From NCBI GenBank assembly GCA_030429585.1, contig JAUIEU010000001.1:1483994-1547993 (forward strand): a DNA stretch of 64,000 bases, written 5' to 3'. The first letter of the stretch is position 1. Each line of letters starts with the position of its first letter. The position numbers were made by a program, and so were the translations under genes. Below, one piece after another: positions 27,090-35,531 of this stretch. A model generated the notes under the pieces. It ran no database searches, was not told the origin of the DNA, and saw only the letters and a program-made list of their open reading frames with translations. Source of the DNA: a bacterium (GTDB lineage: Bacteria > Cyanobacteriota > Vampirovibrionia > Vampirovibrionales > Vampirovibrionaceae).

Positions 27090-29000
27090 TTACACCGCTT
27101 GCAAGGATTCAGCGAGAGTGGCCCACTTTTGGTTGAGTTGCTCTAGGGTGGCTTGTTGCTCTTTTAGCTGAGCATTTAGCGCGTTTGCTTTTTCATAATC
27201 GCTGGCCGCCGCCGCCATATCTGCATGGAGTTGCTCGATGGTTTGTTCCGCCTTCGCAATTTTTTTCTCGGTGGCTTTAATCTGTTTTTCCACGGTTTTT
27301 TTATTAACAGTCGGCTTTTTATCGGCGCTATCCCCATCGTCTTTCATCATGGCAGGGCCACTGTTAGAGACGCCTTCTCGGGCCAGCAATTGGGCGCGCT
27401 TGGCTTTGTAGTGGGCATACCCGCCGCCATACATAATCAGCTTGCCATCCACCAGCTCCCAAATATCAGTGGCCAGGGTTTCAATCAGCTGCCTATCATG
27501 CGAGATACACAACATGGTGCCCTCGTAGGCTAAAAAGGCATCCATCATCACCTGCTTACTGGGGATATCCATATGGTTGGTCGGTTCATCCAACACCAGG
27601 GTGTTGGGGCCTTCCACCAGCATACGGGCCAGGGCCAGCTTGCTTTTTTCGCCGCCACTCAACACATCAATAGGCTTAAACACGCTATCGCCACTTAGCA
27701 AAAACCGCCCCAACAACGAGCGAATTTGGGTGTTGTCCCCTTCTGGGTAAACCTCTTGCATGGTTTCAAAAGCGCTTTTTTTCGCATCCAACGTGGAGAG
27801 CTGATTTTGAGAGAAGTAGCCAATATTCACGTTGTGGCCTAACGTCACATCCCCACTATCTACCGGCTCTTTGCCTAGCAGCAATTGCAGCAAGGTGGTT
27901 TTACCCACCCCATTACCGCCTAAAATAAACACCCGCTCACCACGGAGCAACTCGCCTTCCACGCCGTCAAACAAATGCTTATCGCCAAAGGATTTAGACA
28001 ACTTGCTAAAGGTAAGCACATTTTTGCCACTGGGCTGGGCAACAGGAAAAGACAACCGCATCACCTTGCCCGTATCCGTAATGGGGCGTTCAATGCGCTC
28101 TATTTTTTGCAATTGCTTTTCGCGGCTTTTGGCCTGGGTGCCCCGGCTGGCGCTGGCCTTAAACCGCTCTACAAAGGTGGTTTGTTTTTCCAAATCTTTT
28201 TGTTGGCGCTCGTAGGCTGCCATTTGTTGTTCCACCGCCAAAGCTTTTTGCTCTTGGAATGTTGTGTAGTTACCGGCCCACACGGTAACTTTACCTTGGG
28301 CTAATTCCGCAATATCCGTCGTAATGGCATCCAAAAAGCGATGATCGTGAGAGACCAGTACCAACCCACCCGGGTAGTTGGTTAGGTACTCTTCTAGCCA
28401 TTCAATGGCATCAATATCCAAGTGGTTGGTCGGTTCATCCAACAGAATAAAATCGGCTTCTTCCAGCAAAATTTTGGCCAAGTTAATGCGCATTTGCCAG
28501 CCGCCGCTAAAATCTTCGCTTTTGCGGCCATAATCTGCCAGGCTAAAGCCGAGGCCTTTTAAAATTTTACTAATGCGGGCCTCCATGGTGGCGGCATCCA
28601 AGCGTTCCATATGCTCGTGGATATGCCCCAGCTCGATGGCCAGTGCCATGCTCTGTTCGTCATCCACATCCGGCTGTTGCATGGCCTCTACAATGGCTTC
28701 TTCGCGGGCCTGCAAATCATGCACCGCCTGAAACACGGTTTTCATGTCTTCTTCCAGAGTTAGGCCCTTGGTAATGGCAGGCTCTTGGCTTAGGTAGCTT
28801 ACATTCATGCCTGGGGTGCGCTTCACGCTCCCTTCCGTAGGGGTTTCGGTGCCCATAATCATTTTTAGCAGGGTGGATTTACCCGCCCCATTTCGGCCAA
28901 TAAGGCCAATACGGCTGCCCACATCCAGTTGTAGGTTAAGGCCTTTAAACAGGCTTTTATCCGCAAAATGTTTTTGAACGTTAATGAGTTGAATAGTCAT
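27090..29000 (-). CDS. ABC-F family ATPase (translation factor type)
   Basis: A 636-residue soluble protein with two ATPase domains and no membrane segments. Walker A motifs GRNGAGKST and GGNGVGKTT and the Walker B DEPTNHLD and DEPTNHMD are typical of ABC-F proteins. A charged interdomain linker (KDLEKQTTFVERFKASASRG) and a C-terminal coiled coil (KKTVEKQIKATEKKIAKAEQ onwards) place it near YheS/Uup. ABC-F proteins bind ribosomes at the E site and rescue or tune translation. Start 29000 is chosen from the family alignment (MTIQLINVQKHF); a 24-residue upstream extension to 29072 is possible. Confidence 0.88.
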   Translation of the reverse strand: MTIQLINVQKHFADKSLFKGLNLQLDVGSRIGLIGRNGAGKSTLLKMIMGTETPTEGSVKRTPGMNVSYLSQEPAITKGLTLEEDMKTVFQAVHDLQAREEAIVEAMQQPDVDDEQSMALAIELGHIHEHMERLDAATMEARISKILKGLGFSLADYGRKSEDFSGGWQMRINLAKILLEEADFILLDEPTNHLDIDAIEWLEEYLTNYPGGLVLVSHDHRFLDAITTDIAELAQGKVTVWAGNYTTFQEQKALAVEQQMAAYERQQKDLEKQTTFVERFKASASRGTQAKSREKQLQKIERIERPITDTGKVMRLSFPVAQPSGKNVLTFSKLSKSFGDKHLFDGVEGELLRGERVFILGGNGVGKTTLLQLLLGKEPVDSGDVTLGHNVNIGYFSQNQLSTLDAKKSAFETMQEVYPEGDNTQIRSLLGRFLLSGDSVFKPIDVLSGGEKSKLALARMLVEGPNTLVLDEPTNHMDIPSKQVMMDAFLAYEGTMLCISHDRQLIETLATDIWELVDGKLIMYGGGYAHYKAKRAQLLAREGVSNSGPAMMKDDGDSADKKPTVNKKTVEKQIKATEKKIAKAEQTIEQLHADMAAAASDYEKANALNAQLKEQQATLEQLNQKWATLAESLQAV

Positions 29001-29122
29001 TGAGAAGGTAGCTTTATAAATAATCAAAGGGGCAGTAGCATTCGGCAGCGACGTCGTCACTATCGTGGCCATACTACCGCAGGCAACGGCGACACTCCAC
29101 CCACAGTACCCAACAGGATAGC

Positions 29123-30961
29123 TTAGCGATGCAAAGCATTTGGCAGGGTAACGGTAAAGGTGGTACCTTCGCCCACAGCGCTGTCTACCGCAATGGTGCC
29201 GCCGTGGTTTTCTACAATGCGTTTACAAATAGAAAGCCCAATGCCGGTGCCCTCGTACTCGCTGCGGGCATGCAGGCGCTGAAACACGCCAAAAATTTGG
29301 TCGGCATACCCTTTACCAAACCCAATGCCATTATCTGCCACGGTAATAACCGCTTGGTGCGGGGTAGAGCGGCTACCATCCACCGTAACCACCGGGGGGA
29401 CACCCGCCTTGTGAAACTTAAGCGCATTGCCCACCAGGTTTAAAAACAACTGGTACAGCTGGGTATCATCGCCATACAAAATCTGTGGCATATTGGTTAT
29501 GGTTAAGGTGCCCTCGGTATCCGCTATTCTGGCGCCCACATCCTCTTTTACCCCCTCTAGCAATGGGGTGGCCTCTATATGCTGCAAAGAAACCTCTTGG
29601 CTGTTGGCCCTAGAATACATGAGCAAGGCATCAATCAGGTTTCGCATCCGCTCTACCGCCGTAACCATTCGGCCAGAAAACGTGACGGCTTGCTCGTTAC
29701 CGTATGTTTGGGTCACCTCGTTAAGGTATTCGCCATACATTTGTATTTTTCGCAATGGTTCTTTTAAATCGTGGGCTGCCACGCTGGCAAAGCGCTGTAG
29801 CTCTCGGTTACTTTGTTGCAGGCGCTCGTTAGAACTCTCGTAGCCTGCCGTCATGGCTTCGGCTAGGCGCAACGCCCGCTGGTTAGCACGGGTAAGCAAA
29901 ATAAAGATAAGTAACAGTAGGGCATCGATAAAAATACCCCCCACCAAAATAAAGATGGGTTTATTATTCGTTAGGCTTTCATCAAAGGCCTTTGTGCTGC
30001 GGATATCAAACTGCCACTGGCGCCCATACATCGGGATATCCACCACTGTGCTAAAAGCCGGCCTCTCCGATACATTAACCTGCCCTGCCTCATACTCGTT
30101 ATACAACTCGGTGCCATCGCCCATATCCGTTATTTTTAGGCCCACCTGCCGGTTAGCTTTGGCCAAGGTGCCTTCCATTAATTTATGCATCACAAACGGG
30201 GCATACACTAGGCCCGTTAAGCGTTTTTTGCGCACGGCCACAGATGACAGGTTAATTTTTCCTCCCTTATAAAACGGGGTGTAAAACAAAAACCCAGGGG
30301 TTCGCTCAGAATCTTGCACCAAAATAATAGGGCCCGTAATTTGGGCCGTGCCCGTATCCCTGGCTTTTTTTGCAGCCGTGTACCGGTTAATTTCATGGGC
30401 CATATCCAAGCCCACCGCTTTGTAGTTGGTGGCCAGGGGCTCAATATAGGTGATAGGGAAAAATTCTGTATTATCATGCTGCGGAAAGGCCTTAAAGCCA
30501 GGCACTTCTTTCCCAATCATGGCCTCGTGGCGCTGCAACGCCGCCTGGTTAGGCAAGTAATAAATCACCCCTAAGCCGTTAATGCCTGGGTAAGTCTCTT
30601 GGATGTTTAGATTTTCTGCAAAGGGGCGCCAAAAGGCTAAATCCGTACGGCCACCATTGGCCTGAACAGCAGCAACACCCGCCCACAAGGCTTCTTCGTA
30701 CTTAGCCATGCGTTCGCGCACCAAATCCATCACCTGATTGGCCTGCTGAGTAAAGCGGGCCTCCATTTTGGTTTCTACCTGGTGCTGGGCCATGTTGTAG
30801 GCCCAAAAGGTAATGGCTAACGAAGCCGCCACCACAAACCAGTGTACCCAATGCAAACGGGCCGCCGATTGTAGGCGGCGTTTTTCTTCAATCGCATCAG
30901 ACAGGCTTTGCTCGTTGATTTCAGCAGGTTTTACTGGCTTGGGGGTATAAAGTTTCGTCAT
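29123..30961 (-). CDS. CHASE-domain sensor histidine kinase
   Basis: A 612-residue membrane kinase from ATG 30961; an upstream TTG frame is less likely. Transmembrane helix 1 (about 40-58) and helix 2 (about 345-368) enclose an extracytoplasmic CHASE domain with INGLGVIYYLPN and FFPITYIEP. The HisKA motif FASVAAHDLKEPL holds the phospho-accepting His397. The ATPase domain has NLVGNALKF, DNGIGFG and GTGIGLSICKRIVENHGG. The ligand is unknown; CHASE domains sense small molecules. It lies in the same orientation downstream of the response regulator and TpsB genes, so the three may form one regulatory and secretion unit. Confidence 0.88.
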   Translation of the reverse strand: MTKLYTPKPVKPAEINEQSLSDAIEEKRRLQSAARLHWVHWFVVAASLAITFWAYNMAQHQVETKMEARFTQQANQVMDLVRERMAKYEEALWAGVAAVQANGGRTDLAFWRPFAENLNIQETYPGINGLGVIYYLPNQAALQRHEAMIGKEVPGFKAFPQHDNTEFFPITYIEPLATNYKAVGLDMAHEINRYTAAKKARDTGTAQITGPIILVQDSERTPGFLFYTPFYKGGKINLSSVAVRKKRLTGLVYAPFVMHKLMEGTLAKANRQVGLKITDMGDGTELYNEYEAGQVNVSERPAFSTVVDIPMYGRQWQFDIRSTKAFDESLTNNKPIFILVGGIFIDALLLLIFILLTRANQRALRLAEAMTAGYESSNERLQQSNRELQRFASVAAHDLKEPLRKIQMYGEYLNEVTQTYGNEQAVTFSGRMVTAVERMRNLIDALLMYSRANSQEVSLQHIEATPLLEGVKEDVGARIADTEGTLTITNMPQILYGDDTQLYQLFLNLVGNALKFHKAGVPPVVTVDGSRSTPHQAVITVADNGIGFGKGYADQIFGVFQRLHARSEYEGTGIGLSICKRIVENHGGTIAVDSAVGEGTTFTVTLPNALHR

Positions 30962-31130
30962 TGGGGGCACAGTACGCAAAACAACATCATCCAGGTTACT
31001 GCACAAGCAGACATAACTATTATAAAACGAGTTAGCCCTTTTAGTGAGGGGTACACGATGTAGACAACACGGCTTATTTTTACCTAAGCCACCGTGCCAA
31101 CTGGCACAGCCACCTAACCTATAGGTGTAG

Positions 31131-32696
31131 TTAATGGCGGCGTATCAATCGCCCAGGCTGGGGTAACGACTGTTTTTTGGGTGTGGTGGGGAGCCAATCC
31201 GTGCGCACCCCAAAGTGGGCCCGTACCGTTGGCGCCCCCAACAGCTCTGCACCACCACGGTTACCCATCGCCAGGTTAGCGACCGCAACATCGCAAAAGC
31301 ACTGGGCAAAGCGGCTTAAGCGGCCCCTAACCCCAAGCCCTGCGGAATACAACAGCGTTTGACCTGCCGCATTACTAACCCCCGGGATAAAATTTCGGCC
31401 ACTTTTATCAATCCACGCCTGGCCCACATCCACAAAAGCCACCCCACGGATGCGCTGATGCAGCCCCGACGAAAGATAGCCCAACCCCGGAATCGGAAAG
31501 CGATATTCGCCGCTAACGGTATAGCCACGGTCGGCATTAAACAACCCCTCGCTAAACCCCCGCACGGTATAGGCGCCCCCCACCCCTAACTGCAAGGCAG
31601 GCGGCATCGGGTCTGGCGAGAGCAACACACTGCCACGAAACATAAGCTGTTGGCGGTGGGGTAGCTGCACTATGCGCTTAGCCGCCGCCTGGGCCTTCCA
31701 AAATTTGGCATTCGCGCCAAAAAAGCCATTACTCCATGTGGTTTGGGCCTTAACCGATGTGCGGCCATACCGGTCTACCTGCTGCCATTTTAGCCCTGCC
31801 GTCCAGGAATCACCATTCACAATGCCCACATTGCGGTTGTTAAAAGATAGCCGCCGAAACAGGGTAGAGACAAAGGGTGTCCAGTGGCGCTGCTTACCCA
31901 CAGGTTGAGACAAGGTAACAAACCATACATGGTCTCTACCCACCAAGGCATTACCCGCAGCCGTTAAGGCAGGCTTGTAATTGTGCCGCTGAAAACGATA
32001 CGACACATTAAACCGGCCACCGTGGTCATTCACAGGCACATCATACGTGCCCATAATGCGGTGGGTACGAGCCGCCACCGTGTAGCGGGCCAGCAAACTA
32101 TCCCCCAGGCCCAGCACATTGGCATGGCTTAACTGCACATGGCTTCGGTACAGCCCTACCCCAGGGCGCCCTTGGTTATCCACCGCCGTGGTCAGCTGCC
32201 AGGGCTGGGGTTCCGTTACTTCAAACCGAACATCCGCCGCCGTTTGGGCATCTGTTTGGGCACCATCACTCACTATGGCAGACACGCGAAAGTGATTAAA
32301 CCGATTGGCCTCTTCTAGGGCCGCCTCCAAGGCGTCTGTATTGAGCAACGGCATCACTTGTGTGGTATCGCCCGGCTGCACAGCACTGTTTAGCACGGTG
32401 TTAATGGTTTTATCAATCACCCAGCCTTGGGTATGGTGGCCTGTACCCACCTGCAACTGACCCACCGGGTAAGCAGTACTAGGGGGTGTTTCTAAATTTA
32501 GGGTAACCACGGGCAGCACCGGCAATGCGGGGGCACCATAAGGCTGGGTAGGCGGCATTGGCGACGACAACGCCGGATTGGATTGCACCGTTAGCTGAGC
32601 ATGGCAAAGGGGTGTGGTTGCCACCACTGTTACACCAGCCAACACAATAGCGTTAAGGCACCACCGTAATACGCACAAGCAAGTAAGCCGCAACAT
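31131..32696 (-). CDS. Two-partner-secretion outer-membrane pore (TpsB/ShlB-FhaC family)
   Basis: A 521-residue protein. A signal peptide (hydrophobic LNAIVLAGVTVVATT, cleavage near CHA-QL) is followed by a POTRA-like region. The ShlB-type sequence EPQPWQLTTAVDNQGRPGVG begins the beta-barrel. The conserved VRGF of the Omp85/TpsB plug loop lies in YTVRGFSEGLFNADRGY, and alternating barrel strands run to the C-terminus. It exports a large beta-helical partner. No TpsA gene is adjacent; the exoprotein at 62248 is a distant candidate. It lies between the response regulator (66 bp upstream) and the histidine kinase (169 bp downstream). Confidence 0.85.
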   Translation of the reverse strand: MLRLTCLCVLRWCLNAIVLAGVTVVATTPLCHAQLTVQSNPALSSPMPPTQPYGAPALPVLPVVTLNLETPPSTAYPVGQLQVGTGHHTQGWVIDKTINTVLNSAVQPGDTTQVMPLLNTDALEAALEEANRFNHFRVSAIVSDGAQTDAQTAADVRFEVTEPQPWQLTTAVDNQGRPGVGLYRSHVQLSHANVLGLGDSLLARYTVAARTHRIMGTYDVPVNDHGGRFNVSYRFQRHNYKPALTAAGNALVGRDHVWFVTLSQPVGKQRHWTPFVSTLFRRLSFNNRNVGIVNGDSWTAGLKWQQVDRYGRTSVKAQTTWSNGFFGANAKFWKAQAAAKRIVQLPHRQQLMFRGSVLLSPDPMPPALQLGVGGAYTVRGFSEGLFNADRGYTVSGEYRFPIPGLGYLSSGLHQRIRGVAFVDVGQAWIDKSGRNFIPGVSNAAGQTLLYSAGLGVRGRLSRFAQCFCDVAVANLAMGNRGGAELLGAPTVRAHFGVRTDWLPTTPKKQSLPQPGRLIRRH

Positions 32697-32762
32697 ACAA
32701 CGCCTTCATTAAAGAAATCTGTATTAGCTTAACCGGCTTAGCAGCAAAATAAAATAGTACGA

Positions 32763-33503
32763 TTAAACCGTGGCTTGCCCGTACACGGTGCGCAAGGCCT
32801 GGCCGCGGTTAGCCACCCCTAGCTTTTTATACAACCGAGACGAATACACCTTAATGGTATTGGGGCTAAAATTTAGCATGTCGCTGACTTCTCTAATACT
32901 GTGGCCTTTGGCATAAGCTTCTAAAATGGAATGTTCTACAGCGGTAAGCTCTTCCAAGGTTCCATTGGCGGCCGTATTGGCAGAACGAACGGATTCCATT
33001 GTGCGGGCCTGGTTAAAATAAGCCATAATTTTGGCACCAATCGCCGGGTCAAACCATAGGCCGTTGTTAGCAACATGGCGAATAATACCGCCAATTTGGA
33101 GCAAAATATTTTTAGAGCAATACGCATGCACCCCTAACGACATCGCATCTTGAATGCTGGCATCATCTTCTGACGACGTAAGTACAATCGTTTTAACAAG
33201 CTTGTTTTTATTTTGGCAATATCGCACTAAATCTAAACCCTGAGACGAAATTAGGTTGAGATCGACGACCATGATATCCACATCCCCATTATCCAGAATG
33301 CTTTTACCTTCGTCCACGCTTTCTGCCTCACCAACCAAATTAATATTATCCAATTTTTCCAGCACTTTGCGCATGGCAAAACGAATTAAATTATGATCAT
33401 CGGCAATCATCACATTAATCGGACGATCTAACAGTTCGCCGGTGCTATCGCTGGCTAAATTAGGCATTTCACTGGAAAAAGACGGAGGGTTGATGGCGGT
33501 CAT
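32763..33503 (-). CDS. NarL/FixJ-type response regulator
   Basis: A 246-residue regulator. The receiver domain has the acidic pair IADDHN (35-36), the phospho-acceptor VVDLNL (Asp81), the switch LTSSE and Lys131 in YCSKN. A linker leads to a LuxR-type helix-turn-helix (about 185-245: ELTAVEHSILEAYAKGHS and SPNTIKVYSSRLYKKLGV). It is the likely partner of the histidine kinase at 29123 and may control the TpsB gene or the adjacent pilus genes, which start just beyond it; this is inferred from position. The N-terminal 28 residues are a nonconserved extension. Confidence 0.88.
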   Translation of the reverse strand: MTAINPPSFSSEMPNLASDSTGELLDRPINVMIADDHNLIRFAMRKVLEKLDNINLVGEAESVDEGKSILDNGDVDIMVVDLNLISSQGLDLVRYCQNKNKLVKTIVLTSSEDDASIQDAMSLGVHAYCSKNILLQIGGIIRHVANNGLWFDPAIGAKIMAYFNQARTMESVRSANTAANGTLEELTAVEHSILEAYAKGHSIREVSDMLNFSPNTIKVYSSRLYKKLGVANRGQALRTVYGQATV

Positions 33504-33649
33504 TTAGGAATCTCTCAAACTCAATGTATGTTAAACTCTGGCAATAAAGGTATCGGCAAACCGATATGATTACTAAAGCCTAAAACATTAAATCTAGTAT
33601 ATTTGAAGCGTTTAGATCCCTCTATCCCCCTTACACAGTATGTTTTTCC

Positions 33650-34276
33650 ATGATTATTTACAAAAACGCAATAATAGCCTCACTTCTATTAACATTAATA
33701 CTATCATCTACTGCGATTGTAGAAGCGAGTCTACCGCCGGTTAGTATTACCGGAGGAACACCCAAGCAACCGGCCCAGCCACTACCCATGAAGGCCCGCT
33801 CAAAACTATCCCTAGAGATACTGGATACCAGTGTAACGAGTAAACGCCTAACGGTTAGCGATATTTTTACCAACCACAACCGCCCTGGCGTGGATTACCG
33901 CATTACCGCTACCATTGTGTATACCCACGGAAGAGGCCTTGCCCTTGGGCAGCAAGGCCAACCCCCAGCACAAAAAGGCACCCCACCACCCAGCAACCGG
34001 CACCGCTGCGTTAATATTAGCGTGGCGCCTAGGCAAACGTTATTGCTTCGTCACAGTGTACAAACCACCCGTACCCTTCAGGTGGCTTTAACCACCCGGC
34101 TAAATAACCAACCCCTGGCAGCAAGCAACAACATGGTGTGTGCCACCCACCCAGGCGCACAAGCCGCCCGCCATACACTCAGCATTACCGGCGATTTAAA
34201 CGAAGCCAGCGCCACCACAGAACACCCCAGCGGCCAATACGCTGGCACCATTACTTTATCCGCCGTTGCCTTTTAA
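33650..34276 (+). CDS. Pilin-like secreted subunit with chaperone-usher-type C-terminus
   Basis: A 208-residue protein with a signal peptide (IIASLLLTLILSSTAI, cleavage near VEA-S). The mature part is beta-rich with two Cys that could pair (HRCVN and MVCAT). The ending SITGDLNEASATTEHPSGQYAGTITLSA closely parallels the ends of the subunits at 39212 and 40399 (GD-[IL]-[DN]-E ... PG-x-YSG-x-FTITATI). It is convergent with the chaperone gene, with 27 bp between the stops. Probable minor or tip subunit of the same fibre. No ribosome site is evident. Confidence 0.65.
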   Translation: MIIYKNAIIASLLLTLILSSTAIVEASLPPVSITGGTPKQPAQPLPMKARSKLSLEILDTSVTSKRLTVSDIFTNHNRPGVDYRITATIVYTHGRGLALGQQGQPPAQKGTPPPSNRHRCVNISVAPRQTLLLRHSVQTTRTLQVALTTRLNNQPLAASNNMVCATHPGAQAARHTLSITGDLNEASATTEHPSGQYAGTITLSAVAF

Positions 34277-34303
34277 ATGGGCGCCTCAGCATGGCGAAAC
34301 AAT

Positions 34304-35335
34304 TTATTCGGTTGCGCTTGTTTCGGTAGCAGGATTATCGGTTGCCAACGTTTCTTCCGCATTGTCCACGGCGGCACCATCCACCACAGGCGGGGCGACT
34401 AATTCTTCTTGGGCTAAGGCGGCAGTCGGGTCAGCAGCCTCTATCGTGGCCTTTGCCAGTGGCGACGCCGACAAGGAGAAAGGCACCACCTGTTCCAAAA
34501 TATCACCCTGGTTATTTTTAAGCTTTAAGGAGATGGTGGCCACATAATCCCCCGGCGCCCAGTCCACGGTTTCCATGCTATTGGTGGGGGATTGATTTAG
34601 CGGCACCGATAACTTACGCGCCTGGCCTGGCAGCACCACAATATCTTTTAAATCCTGTAGCTTAACCTCGCTAATCGGCTGGAGTTGGCCGCCTTCTTTT
34701 TTAGAAATAACCACCGTGCCCAGCATGCGGGTGTGGCGCTTGCCATCGTTTTGTAAGGTCAGCTCTAATACGGTTTTGTTGTTTTCTGGGGCCACGCTTG
34801 CCGTTGTAATGGTTGGGTTAGAGTTGTCTGCATTTTTAAAGGCATACACCGCAATGCCGTAGCGCTGTTTAATTTCTACCGTGGCCCCATACCCGTTAGA
34901 AAGCGCCATCCGTTGCTGGGCGCTTTTTAAATTTTCAAAAAATAGCATGCCGCGGTATTCGCCATCTGGGGCGGTGGGGGGCAAACTAACGGCTAACCGC
35001 ACCACTTGCACCTGCTCTGGCTGAAGCTCAAATTCTTTAGGGTTAAAGCGCACCCGCTTGCTAACGCCCCAGGTATCATCGGTGCCCACTAGGGTTAGGC
35101 CACCAAGCTCGTCCAAGTTCCAATCTTCTACATATGCCCGCAAACGGATGGGGGTTTCTTCTAAGTTGGTTACTTTAACCGATGACGTGGCCACACGGCG
35201 CTTGCCTTTAAAGTTAATTTCGACTCGCAAGGGGTCAATGGAATAATTGGCCTGGGCTACCGGCACACATAAGGAAGCAAGCAACACGGCGGTAACTGCA
35301 ACAGCAGAACAAAAACGAGTAACGAAAGAAGACAT
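34304..35335 (-). CDS. Periplasmic pilus-assembly chaperone-like protein
   Basis: A 343-residue protein with a signal peptide (AVAVTAVLLASLCVPVAQA-NY). N-terminal domain: YSIDPLRVEINFKGKRRVATSSVKVTNL, the start of PapD-type chaperones, and VVRLAVSLPPTAPDGEYRGMLFFE, equivalent to the chaperone edge strand. A second Ig-like domain follows (KTVLELTLQNDGKRHTRML and later). The C-terminal 50 residues are an acidic low-complexity tail (AAVDNAEETLATDNPATE). It is downstream of the usher on the same strand, with a 196-bp gap. It probably holds pilin subunits and delivers them to the usher. Confidence 0.75.
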   Translation of the reverse strand: MSSFVTRFCSAVAVTAVLLASLCVPVAQANYSIDPLRVEINFKGKRRVATSSVKVTNLEETPIRLRAYVEDWNLDELGGLTLVGTDDTWGVSKRVRFNPKEFELQPEQVQVVRLAVSLPPTAPDGEYRGMLFFENLKSAQQRMALSNGYGATVEIKQRYGIAVYAFKNADNSNPTITTASVAPENNKTVLELTLQNDGKRHTRMLGTVVISKKEGGQLQPISEVKLQDLKDIVVLPGQARKLSVPLNQSPTNSMETVDWAPGDYVATISLKLKNNQGDILEQVVPFSLSASPLAKATIEAADPTAALAQEELVAPPVVDGAAVDNAEETLATDNPATETSATE

Positions 35336-35531
35336 AATAGGCTTACCTATATAATAAGTATGACGAATAAAAAGCGAGGGCGTTATTTCTGTTTTGAAAC
35401 AAAGAGCCGCGATACGCCTGTTACCTAACAGGGTACAGGGCCTTGGCCTTTAACCACATCCACACACTGGTGGACTAAACCCGGATGATAGGCTCTATAA
35501 TAGCAGGTTTTCTACCTTTCCTTAATGATGG

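Noticed and set aside
29427..29843. Long open frame on the + strand inside the histidine kinase
   Set aside because: It is a shadow of the kinase gene, with no ribosome site and no recognisable motifs; similar antisense frames throughout the window were left out.
31094..31107. Terminator after TpsB (GTGCCA/TGGCAC hairpin)
   Set aside because: The stem is 6 bp with a 2-base loop and no T-run follows on either strand.
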